Shown here piece by piece: positions 53,641-63,836 of a stretch of DNA of 64,000 nt. Each line of letters starts with the position of its first letter. The stretch's first letter is position 1. The stretch is taken from contig KV918794.1 of the NCBI GenBank assembly GCA_002049455.2, positions 124,001-188,000 of the forward strand. The letters are read 5' to 3'. A program made the position numbers and the translations under genes. This DNA comes from Porphyra umbilicalis. Lineage: Eukaryota; Rhodophyta; Bangiophyceae; Bangiales; Bangiaceae. The notes beneath the pieces are model-generated. The model was not told the origin of the DNA and did not search any database. It worked only from the letters and a program-made list of their open reading frames with translations.

Positions 53641-56439
53641 AACGCTCCTTTCCGTCCGTTTCTCGTTCGGATTGCATCCGACAGACGAACCGGCATTCGT
53701 TTGTCCCACACAGGAACGCGGCCAAATGGTGTGACGAGGTCGTTGGAGAAAGCGAAAACATCATATCTGTGTGATACGTTCAGATACCGCCTAAGCCTAT
53801 GGCATTCAGACCATATACATAAATGCACAGCTGAAGTTCTCGCAGGTATTCGATGTCAAATGTCTGGCGTTACAGACCACACGAGATCAAGGATTCACTG
53901 CTCAGGCAGGCATTCAGACATCCAACGGCCAGTACGTTGTTGTCTGTCCGACTCCTTTCCCTGGGATCTGTGCAAGAGACTGTCTTGTTACATCTCTGGA
54001 CGAGCCTCACAAAGCACCGGCACGGGCATACACAATGGTCTCGGTCAGAGGATCATCCTTTGGGTACAATAGGGGGTATTCGCAACAACGCCACGGTGAA
54101 TGCACGTAGCCATACGTACAGAGCTGTCCTGAGCTGGTTTATTGTTACGTACATCAGCGAGACGAAAAAACTGCGAGCTGCACAGCAGCGACCGCACACG
54201 CCCTCCCCGTTCGACCTTGTTGGCATATGTTCCCCACCGGCCCCGCCACCGTCCGTCGAACGGAGAGCAGCCGCCTCCACGTCTGAAGAGAGCAGCCGGC
54301 ACGCGTCCAGCGGTGCGACCGGCGCAGCGTGGGGTGGCTGAATGTGAGCAGGCCAGGGGTGACGGTGCCTCGGCATGGACCGGCCGGCAAACAGTGAGCA
54401 CAACCCGGCCACTGCGAGCAGACCACGATGTGAGCGACCAGCACTGGGTACAGCTTCAGAAAACAGGAGCAGGCCCGGAGCACCGGCAGAATCGCACCAC
54501 GCACACCACCGGAGTGTACTGAGAGGAAAAAAAGTGCGTGTCAGCTTCCGCAGTGCTCGGCTGGACGAGTATGCACAGGCAGATGCGGCGGAAAGCGTAG
54601 CAACAGCCATCACCCACTACTGTCTGCCTGCTCTCCACGTCTCGCCAATCCCAGCTTACTTACCCAGCTCCCTCCCCTCAGTGGTCCCAATACCCTCCGT
54701 CTGGCAGTAGCACCGTGCTGTAGCTGGTGACCCGCCCCAGCCGGCATCCACGCTCCCCGCTCTACTACATCCCCAACCGTATGCCACGGTACGGGCGCCA
54801 CCAATTGCGAAAGGGTGGGTCATTGGCGGGGAGGCTAGCTGGCCGCCGGGCACGTGGCCCCTCACGTGGGATGGTGACAGGCGGCCAGCGTCAAACGCAC
54901 AAGCCGCAGCCACTGCGGGGGCCTCGACCGACGCGGCGCCAATCCACAGCCACGCCAGCATCGACGGCGCCAGCACGGCGCCGCCAGCACCTGCAGCGCC
55001 AGCACCAGCGGAGCGCCGCGCGCCACGGTCATGTCGCCACCCGGGAGGCAGGCGAGGCGGCCGTCGTCGGCGTCGCCGTTCCGCGTCGACGTCGGCGTGA
55101 TGGGGAGGGTTCTGGGCGGATGCAGTAGCGAGGGCGGCTGCCAGGCCGAACGGGATGGCAAAGGAGGGCGAGTGGGTGGTGCAGGTGGCGGGTAGGCTGC
55201 GATGCAGAAGGCACGGGGGGGGGGGGAGCGACTCTGCGCGCTGCGCCCCCGCCGCCGCCGCCACAGCTGACGCTCGCCCGCCTCAGTCGCAACGGAAAAA
55301 GCTGCTTTCCCCCTCCTTCAGCCCCGTGGCCATCGGCCAGCCGCCGCTGTGACCACTGTGGGGCCAGGCGGTGAATCGTGTGACGTCCGTTCCGGCCCCT
55401 CCCGCCAGCACGGTACAACTGCAAGCGCACAGCCGTCCCCAGGAACACGCCCGCCGCCCCACGCGAGTGGGTCCTCTCCTTGCAGGACGCCCGCCCGGAA
55501 GAAATGTCAGGCCACGACCGCCCTTAGCGGCCATCCCGTATAGCACGGGGACAGGGGGTTACTAAATGCACGCTGTCGTAGCACCCGGTCACCTGGGACG
55601 CGGCGCCACGAGGCGAGGAGAGTGGCTCGCTTCAGAAAATGAAGAGGAACGGGCAGACCCGTCGGATGCATCTATCGATAATTTCTTTGAGATTCTGTCA
55701 GATAATTATGAAGGACCTCCGCGGCTGTCTGCCCGGCAATTCATCGACCTCTGCGGGCGCCTCGCCACCGAAGCTCGCGCCCTTGCCTCCGGGAGCATGA
55801 TGCCGGAGCCGCGTCCACAGCGGCAGCGGGGGCATAACGGATGCCGGTACGCCACCCACTCACGTCTGTGCGTCATGGCTTGGCCGTCCGCGCCGTGCAC
55901 TACCAACCTGTTACGCCCACGGCACGCCGCGCGCCACGCCGTCGCGGCTGGGCGAGCGACGCCCAGCACTACCCAGCCCGTTTTGAGCCTAGGGCGTGCA
56001 GTTCAGTCAGACGATTGGAGCCTCTTCTGGTAAGCGACCCTTTCGTCTCTTTCACCGCTTCCCCCCCGCCCCACGCGCCATTCGTGCAACCCCCCCCCGC
56101 ACCCGGCGCCCCCTTGCGTGCCTGGCACCAGCTCTAGGGCGCACCTATGCCACCGGCCACGATCCCGCACCACTGTGCGCGGCCAGTCCCGGGGGGGGGG
56201 GGGGGGTCAGGGTACTCTCGTGCTGTGTGCTGCCTTGTACGCCCCTGCCTGAGTGTGCAACTGCCTCTCGCTGGAGCACCGAGTGGTACAAGACAGCTTT
56301 GCCTCGGAGGTGACCACGGCTGGCACAACAACTCACCACCGCAGAGAACCACTCGCCCCTGCCAACTAGCCTGAACACGCTGCTCTTTCTCTACTCTCAA
56401 CCCCCGCCTCTGTTCTCCAATCTCCACACCACCGTCACC
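53641..56439. other. Mixed AT-rich and GC-rich DNA upstream of the unrecognised gene at 56.4 kb
   Basis: 53.64-54.18 kb is AT-rich relic-like DNA. 54.2-55.5 kb is GC-rich and open on both strands, with a G run at 55217-55226. The frame 55566-56033 starts with an acidic stretch (ASIDNFFEILSDNYEGPP) followed by SARQFIDLCGRLATEARA but then loses coding character. A G run lies at 56189-56206. The leader before 56440 is pyrimidine-rich, like a plant or algal 5' leader. Confidence 0.4.
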
Positions 56440-57870
56440 ATGGCGCTCGGCGGCCGCCGCCGTGGTCGCGACGGATCCCCCGCCGCCAACTCGACTAACG
56501 AACGCCCGGCTCAGCGGCCGCGCCGGTTCTGCCCTGCCGACGTCGTCGAGATGGCCAAGGCCGTCGCCGAGGCTTTTGGCCCCGGCGGCAACGAGGAGCT
56601 GGCGGTGATCCGCAAGGCCGTTGAGGACAAGGCGTCGGACGTGGTCAAGACGGCGGCAGCGACCGCCATGGCCACCGCGATCGCCGCCATCGGCCCTATG
56701 GTCACCCAAGCGGTCAAAGAGCAGGTCGCGGCAGAGCGGCTGAGCCACCCTGCATCGGCAATTGCCAAGACGACGGCCGACCTCGTCATTTCCGGCGTCA
56801 AGACCCGCATGGACGCTGATGGCGCTTACCCCACCGCCGGTGTGCCGTTTGAGCAGCGCTCCCTCGACGAGATCCGGGTGGCTGTCGGGCGGGCCATTTC
56901 CATGCCCATGATCCGCCGTGCCCACGCACTGGCCGTCTCGGTGCGAGTGCTCAGCCTGGCCAATGACGCCGAGGCCAACGGTGACTGTGCGACGCCTTTC
57001 TGCCCGACGGCGTCCAAGTCCGCGGGCACATCGAGCTTTGCTGTGAAGAACTACAACCGCGTCATCATGGCCGTTTACAACAAGCTGCTCGTCGACATGG
57101 CCGCGTCGGGCAACCAGCCGGCAGTCTTCAAGGGCAAGAGCCGGGTAACCCCCACGCGCCTGGACCGCATTGACCTCGTCGCGCTGTCGATCATTCGCAC
57201 CGCGTTTAACGACGGGCGCTCCGTGGCGCGCGAGCTGATGTACTCGATGCTAGGCTACGCGAACATGCAGCTCAACCCCGCCGTGTCGCTCCGACTGGCC
57301 TACCCGGACGAGACGGTGGCGCACAAGGCCGCCGATGCAGTTGGTTCCAAATACTACCGGGCGACGACCACGCTGGTGGCGTCCGTCTCGGGTATCCTAG
57401 GGGGCCTTGCAGTGGCCGGGCTACCTTTGGCTGAGGGGGAGGACTTGGCTGGTCAGGAAGAAATTGTGCCGCAGGCCACCCCCGGCCAGCGCACAGTGGT
57501 GCGCCATTTCTGCCTCTTTCGACTCGCCAACGACGTGCTCGTGGCGCTCGTGCGCCACGCCCACGACTTTGAGGCGGACGTCATTATGTGCCTCGCGGAG
57601 TGCTTCCGTGCCCGGGTGGTCGCTGGTCGGGACGCCTGGCGCGAGGCCGTCGACATTAGCTCTCTCTCTGACGCGGCCAAGGGGCCTTGCTGCTGGGGAC
57701 TGCTCCTGCCCCGTCTGAGCAAGCGTGCACAGCTAGACACGACCATCCAGCAGCTCAAGGGGTCGGAATTGGCTGCCCCTGCGGGTGCTGTGGCTGCGGC
57801 TGCTGAGGCACCGGTTGACGCCATGGTGGAAGACGATGGTGCCGACATGGTGGACGAGCTCGGTGCCTGA
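56440..57870 (+). CDS. Unrecognised 476-residue protein, probably transposon-associated
   Basis: The ATG at 56440 has a strong context (CACCATGG) after a CT-rich leader. The protein starts basic (GGRRRGRDG, RPAQRPRRF). A helical Ala/Val-rich region follows (MAKAVAEAFGPGGNEELA, VIRKAVEDKASDVV), then a central region (TPTRLDRIDLVALSIIRTAF, RELMYSMLGYANMQL) and a second domain-like part (VVRHFCLFRLANDVLVALVR, CLAECFRARVVAGRDAWREA), ending acidic (MVEDDGADMVDELGA) with TGA. No enzyme motif and no transmembrane segment are convincing, and I do not recognise the family. It converges on the tnp2-like gene (200 bases between ends). An undamaged frame of this length with normal codon texture suggests a real gene. 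A DNA-binding accessory protein of the element is only a guess. Confidence 0.65.
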   Translation: MALGGRRRGRDGSPAANSTNERPAQRPRRFCPADVVEMAKAVAEAFGPGGNEELAVIRKAVEDKASDVVKTAAATAMATAIAAIGPMVTQAVKEQVAAERLSHPASAIAKTTADLVISGVKTRMDADGAYPTAGVPFEQRSLDEIRVAVGRAISMPMIRRAHALAVSVRVLSLANDAEANGDCATPFCPTASKSAGTSSFAVKNYNRVIMAVYNKLLVDMAASGNQPAVFKGKSRVTPTRLDRIDLVALSIIRTAFNDGRSVARELMYSMLGYANMQLNPAVSLRLAYPDETVAHKAADAVGSKYYRATTTLVASVSGILGGLAVAGLPLAEGEDLAGQEEIVPQATPGQRTVVRHFCLFRLANDVLVALVRHAHDFEADVIMCLAECFRARVVAGRDAWREAVDISSLSDAAKGPCCWGLLLPRLSKRAQLDTTIQQLKGSELAAPAGAVAAAAEAPVDAMVEDDGADMVDELGA

Positions 57871-58070
57871 TGGGCCGGGCCGGCGAGTTGTAGGGAGGGT
57901 CCGTTTGGCGGGGGGGGTCAAGAGCGCCGCCGCTTGATCGGAAGGATGGCGACAAGAGGGTTGGTCTTGAGTTTTTTTTTGTGGCGGTGGTTGTATCACT
58001 TTTTATGGCAGTGGCCAGTCGAGTTGTTTGCATCGCGTTTTACAGGCTTTTAAAATAGTTCGTTGAGGCG

Positions 58071-60191
58071 TCAATCGTTTGAATCCATGGTGGCAGGGTC
58101 TGCTGGTGTCGAGGAAACGCCAGCGGCGCGCGCTGCCCGTCCCACAGCCACTGACCGGGCCGAGGTCCGCATCAGGCCAACATCCTCCGACGATCCCAGC
58201 TTGCCATAGTTGCTTCCGGCCACGCCGGGCGCCCGGTAGGCGCACAAGGTGCACGGGGTTAGCGCGGCGTGGCCCATGAGACGGCAGCTTTTCGCCTCCT
58301 GCACATAGTCACCGACAAAAAAAGATACATCCGCCAACACCCGTACGAGCTTGCCGTCCGGATCATACACCAACCAGCCTTCAGTCATCCCCACAACTAG
58401 GTCAGGCAGCACAAAGCGCAGCACTTCATCAGAATCAACGTCAGGGGGGGTAACACCGACGGTCCGAGCCGCCTGCCTGCTCGTGCGCTTGCAAAAAAGG
58501 CCACGAGACGTACGACATGTAAGCCCCACCCAAAGAGGCAGATCTGTGCAGCCGCACGACGAAGTCGTCGGTGTAAAACACCAAGCACACGAGGATGATG
58601 GGAATGTTGTCCGTACCCAGCCACCGTAACGGCCGACGTGGCAGTTGTGCACGTGTGGGTGCCGCGCCGCCACACCGCTGCAGCCTCTCCACAGCACGCG
58701 GTTCCTCCCCTTCGCTCCGCCAGCTCACAACAGGGTGACCACCGAGGCGCCAGTAGCGCACATGAAGCACGCAAGCCACCGATTGGCCGCTACGTTGCCC
58801 CGGCCCCACGCTGCCCCCGCACGCCGCCATTGCCCTCGTAGTCGCCCCCCCCCCCCCCCCTCCGGCTGCGCGTCCACGTCATCGGCTTCCTCACCCTCAG
58901 GCTCACCGATGGCTTGCAGTGAATCGCTGTTGCCGTTGAGCGTGACTAGGAAGTCACCTGCATGCACCCCGTCGTCGGAGCCCACTCCGGCAGATGCGGG
59001 GGCGAAACGACCGTCACCAATCACGAGGCCTCGGACAACGGCGCCGCCGACCAGCAACACATCAACAACGTCGCCGGCGCGATACGTTTCGCGTGCGAGG
59101 GAGAACTCCGCCAGCAACTCCACGCCCATGAGCGCCGCCTGCCGTGCGCGGAAGAATGGCGTGTCAACGAACTCAGGTTAGACCTGGGCGGCCCCCTCCG
59201 GTCGGTCGTCAGCGGCCGTGAAGAGTTCATACGTGTTCTGGAAGGCAAAGTCGCGAGCCACGTGGGTGCTTGGCAAAACAATCTCCAACGTCATCTTGCC
59301 GCCGTCTTTTGTACGCGCCTCAAATTTTGATGTCGGGAGGAACCATGCGGCCTTTATGGCGGGCAGAGTCGTGGTGCGCAGCGTCGTCAGGGACGGCAAG
59401 GACCCGAGGGAGGAGCAATAGTTGTGGGCGGCCCGCACGATACTATAGGCCTTGTTGGTCACAGTGCATTGGCCACGCAGAAGGAAGTGGGCAAAGAGCT
59501 CCTCAGCGCACGTCACAGCCTGCCCCACCAGGCCTTTGAGCGCAGCGCACGCTGCCGACGCCGACGGACAGGTTGGTGCAGTCGGGGGGACGACAAATGG
59601 TGGGCCCGTCTGTTGTGAAGGCGCCATCGCGGCGTCTGCCGTCAGCGCGGGGTGTGGTCGACCGTCGCCGGCCGCGCTTGCGTCAGCTGGAAGAAGCGGC
59701 CGCCCATAACTGACGTCCTGCGGGACGGAGGCTGGATCCTCTTCGTCCGACCACCCCATGTAGAATGGGGTGTCCGACTCGGAGCTTGCCGACGACACAG
59801 AGCCGTGGTCAGTGGGGGCATCGGCAGCGGCATGAGTCGCGTCGGAGACGCTGTCGCTCCCACCGCCGCTCACGACCGCCGCGTCCACGGCAGCGAGGTT
59901 CGTGCCGGTGGCGTCGGCGCAGGCCACATCTGCGACCAAACCCAGGTTGCCGCCCGGATCCCCGCCGCCCGCCTCACGCCAGACGCTATCGCCGACGACA
60001 GCATCGGCGGCACCGGGAGGGCAAGTCTGCTCCACGACATTGCCCCCCCCGCGGGACCCGGAGCCGAGGTCATCCACGGCGTCCGCTACGACACTGTAGC
60101 GAGACGTGGCGGTGGTGGAAAAGCAGATGCGTTTGGCGCGCTTGAGTGGCCGGGAACCTGGCCGGGGAGCCGCAGGTGGGATACGAGTCAT
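58071..60191 (-). pseudogene. CACTA/tnp2-like transposase, N-terminal two-thirds; one TAA and two homopolymer frame changes
   Basis: The ATG at 60191 (MTRIPPAAPRPGSRPLKRAK) opens an acidic/Ser-rich N-terminus. It leads to CTVTNKAYSIVRAAHNYC, FEARTKDGGKMTLEIVLP and HVARDFAFQNTYELF. After an in-frame TAA (59178-59180) the same frame continues with FVDTPFFRARQAALMGVELL and YRAGDVVDVLLVGG. The reading then shifts at the long C/G run (58848-58861) to another frame with NIPIILVCLVFYTDDFVVRL, SASLGGAYMSYVSWPF, and back again at a 7-base run (58444-58450) to DVDSDEVLRFVLPDLVVG, VLADVSFFVGDYVQEAKSC, RLMGHAALTPCTLCAYRAPG. The last is a C-x2-C block like the tnp2/KDZ-type transposases of CACTA and Plavaka relatives (inferred from pattern, not certain). 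It ends in TGA at 58071. The C-terminal part of such proteins is absent here but resembles the gene at 62.2-63.8 kb. Confidence 0.55.
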
Positions 60192-60843
60192 GATTGTCTG
60201 TTGGGGAGGGTGGGGGGGGGCAGGGCCTTAACAGAGAAGGGAGGGACGGGATGCTGGTAAGGAGAGAGCGGCAGCTCGAGCCCCAAGTGGCTGGGGGACC
60301 AGTTGTCCGTCATGTGGTCAAGTCACGAAAAGCTACATAAAGTCCATCGTCGAGAAAATTTTCTATGCCTCCTCCACATGCACCGCTCGTCGCTGCCGTG
60401 CTTTGGTGGCCACGCCGTCGCCGTGGTTCACCCGCTGCCTGTGGCTGGCTTCAAAGCCCTGTCGCGCCAGCGTGGTTCCACGCCTGCTTTTAGTGTACCC
60501 TTCCCCCCTCTCCCATCTGCCGCCACATCGACACCAGGTGGAGCTCGGGGGCCTGCCCTCCGTGGCCCACCTACCACTGTCAGTGGGTGGCCTCCGAGCT
60601 GATTCTGTGGCGTCCTCTGTCTCGCCGCCACTGGGTTCCCCGTGGGGACCCTAATGGTCCTCCAAGCTGCTCCTTGAGCCCCCGTGCTTTTCATGTCTAC
60701 GTCTGCCCCACCGTCTCTGATTAGCCGCACGGTGCATGCCAGGTGGACCTCTTTGCCCCCCGCTTCAGCCCCCCAATGTCCTGTACTCATTCCATGACAC
60801 CACCAATCACCACCTTCTTCTAGTACGCTCTCCCTCCTCCTAA
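60192..60843. other. Divergent intergenic region between the tnp2-like gene and the 229-residue gene
   Basis: About 650 bases. CTACATAAAG near 60333 could act as a TATA-like element. The last 150 bases before 60844 are CT-rich, as before the gene at 56440. No coding frame recognised. Confidence 0.4.
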
Positions 60844-61533
60844 ATGGCCCCGCCGGCAGGAAGCCGCCTTACCGTGGCAGATGAGTGCCGGGTGGACCGC
60901 TGCCGCTCGAGCCAGGAGGTGGCCGACGTGCTCGTCAACCTGGGTGACGAGGCGCGCATTCTCCGGGCGGCCAAGCTCGTCGCTGTGCGACAGGCGCACA
61001 TGACCAACCTGCCGGCCGACTGCTTCCGCGTGGCTGTGGAGGTCACCAATTCGGTCAACCTGGCGGTCGAGGAGGTCATCACCGCCGAACTTGACGTAAC
61101 TGAGAGCTTGCGACAGCATACCACTGCGGTCGTCTTTGTTGTGGCCGCAACAGTGGTCTGCCTCGCATCCGTGGCCGATACAATCCGGGTTGCTGTGGAG
61201 GGCAAGGACATGAAGGCTTTAAACGAGGCGGTGCGCGTCGCCGTGTCACCGGCGATGGTGAAGGCGGCGTTTGTGACTGTTTTTTCGGAGCTCTCCTCTG
61301 GGACGACGAGCAAGCGTAGCCAACCATCGGTCGTCTTCGATTGCCACACCCGCTCGGCTGCTGGGGCGCTTCTTCTCGAACGTCACGTCGTCCGACTGCA
61401 CAAGACCATCCTGGACCTGTCGCGCGGCAAAGAGCCCATTGTCAGCTCGATGCAGCTGATTGCGGAAGTGCTGGGCAAGGAGACGGTACGTGGCACGCGC
61501 GAGAATGCGGCGGTGGCCGACGGCGGCCTCTGA
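60844..61533 (+). CDS. Unrecognised 229-residue, helix-rich protein
   Basis: ATG at 60844 (CTAAATGG context), TGA end, no breaks. Sequence character: LTVADECRVDRCRSSQEVAD, VLVNLGDEARILRAAKLVAV, a hydrophobic segment TTAVVFVVAATVVCLASVAD (residues ~94-113) that could be a buried helix or a membrane segment, then EAVRVAVSPAMVKAAFVTVF and LLLERHVVRLHKTILDLSRG. I do not recognise it. It shares the plus orientation, leader type and convergence on a transposase-like gene with the 476-residue gene. A short likeness (RVAV...MIRRA / RVAV...MVKAA) is too weak to claim homology. Confidence 0.55.
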   Translation: MAPPAGSRLTVADECRVDRCRSSQEVADVLVNLGDEARILRAAKLVAVRQAHMTNLPADCFRVAVEVTNSVNLAVEEVITAELDVTESLRQHTTAVVFVVAATVVCLASVADTIRVAVEGKDMKALNEAVRVAVSPAMVKAAFVTVFSELSSGTTSKRSQPSVVFDCHTRSAAGALLLERHVVRLHKTILDLSRGKEPIVSSMQLIAEVLGKETVRGTRENAAVADGGL

Positions 61534-62195
61534 AATAACGAGGAGTAGGAGTGATCGATACCGTGCGAGCGGTGTGGTGGCGTGGGAAGAGCGGGGGTCG
61601 CGGGCGAGCGGTGCTGCAATCGGGTAGGCGCTGGACACGCGCACGAGGCGGGTGGACAGTCGTGGTGTGGGGTCCTGGCAAGACTGGTAATACAAATCGA
61701 CTGCCCTGATGCGCTCCGTTTCTGCCCTGGGCCCTGCCAGGTCGAGGGCGTCAGTGCCGACCCCTGCCGTCGCCGCCAGCACCCCCCGTCGTCAGGCCCC
61801 CCCACCGGCGTCCTTGGTGCGGCCGCCCTTCTCACTGCCACATGAGCTGTCTCACCAGAAGCGTGGCGATATCGAACTGCTCGAATCTGGTTGGTCACCG
61901 AGGCCACGGCGCGCCCCACTTTTTCCTCTTTGCCCCAATAAGCCATCCTTCTCTGCACCTGCGTGCTCCTGTCATGAAATTTCGCGCCCAATCCTTCACA
62001 TTGTATCCCAAGAAGAAAGCGACTCCCTCCTACAGCGAGCCCCTTCCCATCACCACTCCCGGCGCCCTTGCCCTCGACCACCATGTCCTCCGACAGCCAC
62101 CTTCCCCGACGCCCCCCTCCTCCTAGCGTCCCGCTTCCCCGACCACCACAGCCACCAACGGCGCGTCCGTCATGGTGCCTCGCCATGTCCTCCCC
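61534..62195. other. Convergent spacer, nothing recognised
   Basis: About 660 bases, C-rich on the plus strand to the right. The open frame 61709-62209 is Pro/Ser-rich and looks like composition, not coding. Confidence 0.4.
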
Positions 62196-63836
62196 TCAGC
62201 CGGAAATAGCGGGGAACAGGGATGCCCGACCGAGCAGGTGCCATTCCCCCGCCGCGCCGTGCTCAATGCTCGCAGATGATGCCACACGGCAGTCGCCCTG
62301 GCAAGCGTGCAGTGCGAGGCTCCGCCGCACGCCACCGGACAGTGTCAGCGACATCGTGCGGTCCACATCCACAGTCCACAAGTCCTTGTCGACTGGGAGA
62401 AAGGGGTGCACGAGGGCAACGGCCTGCCCGCTGGCGCTCGCATAAAAGGCCGTGGTCTTGAAAAACCGCACAGCCGCGCCAGGCTCGGCCGCCTCTTTAG
62501 AGGTCGCCACCGGAACCATACTAATGCCCTCACCATCGCGTGGGCAAAGCAAAGACACGGTGTCACCCACTCGCAGGTAGTCGGCGTTGCCCCGGGTTGC
62601 GCCCTTTCGCCACGGTACTGCATATCCGGTGGTGCAGTGGTAGGCGGCCACGGCCTTGGCCGATACCGGCACGTCAATGAGCACGCCGCCTGCCACGCGC
62701 CAGTCCTCCCCAGCACGCGTGAACAGTCCAGCAGCCTCCTTTAGCTGCTTGGCGATGCCGGGATGATCGAAGAAGTGCGGCGGCACATTGAACTTGCCGG
62801 GATCGGAGGCGACGCGCGAGAAGCTCTCAGTCTCCAGCATGCGGGAGAAGGCCCGTCTCGAGTCGTCGTGACCGTTACCGGAAAGTGCCGCGTGCTTCAG
62901 GGGTTGATGGGCGCTCTCAAAGAAAAGTTCACGCACATGGCGGATATGCAAAAAGTGGGGAAGCACAAAGGAAAAAACTTCTTGGAGACGATGGAGATTG
63001 GGTTTGTCAAGGCAAGCAACGAAAGGAGCACAGTCCCGCCGACGCATGCTGGCGTCCACATAAGCTAAGAATGCCGACGATTGGCGCTGCAGCGACTGCA
63101 CGCTCGGCGCACGACTACACGCATCACCACCATCAAGGACCACGCGTGGGCAGAAGTATGTGGCACGCACGAGCGCACAATACTGTTCGAGGATGCTCAT
63201 CATGACCTGGAAGGGAGTCTCCCTGCCACGCACATGCAGCACGTCCCTCGGTAGTGCCCTCCGAAAACAAACAGGTGCAACAGTGAGCACAGCAGACCAC
63301 TCGGACATACCTAAAGAGTTCAAGCGCCGAGACTTGACGTTGTAGGGCCGCGTGCGGCGCAGCCCAGACGATGCCAGCGCCTCGCGGAGCGAGCACGAGA
63401 CGAGCTCCCGGTCCGATGCCACCAGAGCCTGCATGCAGCCCCGCATGATGTTGACTGTCAACCCGTTGAAGAACAGGTGGTCGGGGGCTGGCACCACACT
63501 GCGGTAGGCGTCAAATGTCCCGGTCGGCAGAGCGGAGCTCCACTCGTGGAAGACGCTCGTGTCGGTGTCCGACCGCATGCCGAGCAGCTTGAGCCCGTCG
63601 GCAATGTCGCCTCCACCCCCCGTGTGGCGACGGTTGCCTGCAATCTCCACGTTGTCAGCAACACGACCGTCCCCATGCGCATCGGATGCTTCCATGGCCG
63701 CGACACCTGGTGCAAAAATATAAGAATCATACAGCAAATCAGCAGCAGCCCCACCCGCCGGAAAACGAACGATAGACGGCGCACGAGCATGAGGGCAAGT
63801 GGCACGGTTAGCACACGCCCAAAGAAAGCATGTCAC
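62196..63836 (-). CDS. C-terminal part of a transposase-like protein (CACTA/Plavaka-type by pattern)
   Basis: The frame runs 546 codons from a GTG; the first ATG in frame is at 63695. Domain-like stretches: LKLLGMRSDTDTSVFHEWSS, PAPDHLFFNGLTVNIMRGCM, LGMSEWSAVLTVAPVCFRRA, then CLDKPNLHRLQEVFSFVLPH, VRELFFESAHQPLKHAALSG, resembling the KP-x-H ... E-x2-H-x2-K region in the C-terminal half of CACTA-type transposases. Last is a possible BAH/SH3-like tail (NADYLRVGDTVSLLC, VALVHPFLPV). It ends in TGA. Just upstream of the ATG, on the minus strand, a pyrimidine-rich stretch ending TTTTTGCACCAG looks like a 3' splice site near 63711, so the gene probably has earlier exons beyond the window edge. That would make it a second copy and not the missing end of the gene at 58.1-60.2 kb. 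Confidence 0.55.
   Translation of the reverse strand: MTCFLWACANRATCPHARAPSIVRFPAGGAAADLLYDSYIFAPGVAAMEASDAHGDGRVADNVEIAGNRRHTGGGGDIADGLKLLGMRSDTDTSVFHEWSSALPTGTFDAYRSVVPAPDHLFFNGLTVNIMRGCMQALVASDRELVSCSLREALASSGLRRTRPYNVKSRRLNSLGMSEWSAVLTVAPVCFRRALPRDVLHVRGRETPFQVMMSILEQYCALVRATYFCPRVVLDGGDACSRAPSVQSLQRQSSAFLAYVDASMRRRDCAPFVACLDKPNLHRLQEVFSFVLPHFLHIRHVRELFFESAHQPLKHAALSGNGHDDSRRAFSRMLETESFSRVASDPGKFNVPPHFFDHPGIAKQLKEAAGLFTRAGEDWRVAGGVLIDVPVSAKAVAAYHCTTGYAVPWRKGATRGNADYLRVGDTVSLLCPRDGEGISMVPVATSKEAAEPGAAVRFFKTTAFYASASGQAVALVHPFLPVDKDLWTVDVDRTMSLTLSGGVRRSLALHACQGDCRVASSASIEHGAAGEWHLLGRASLFPAISG

Noticed and set aside
55566-56033. 155-codon frame with an acidic start (ASIDNFFEILSDNYEGPP)
   Set aside because: Looks coding for about 60 codons and then degenerates; no family, no supported ends. 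Possibly a fragment of a TE gene, too weak to call.
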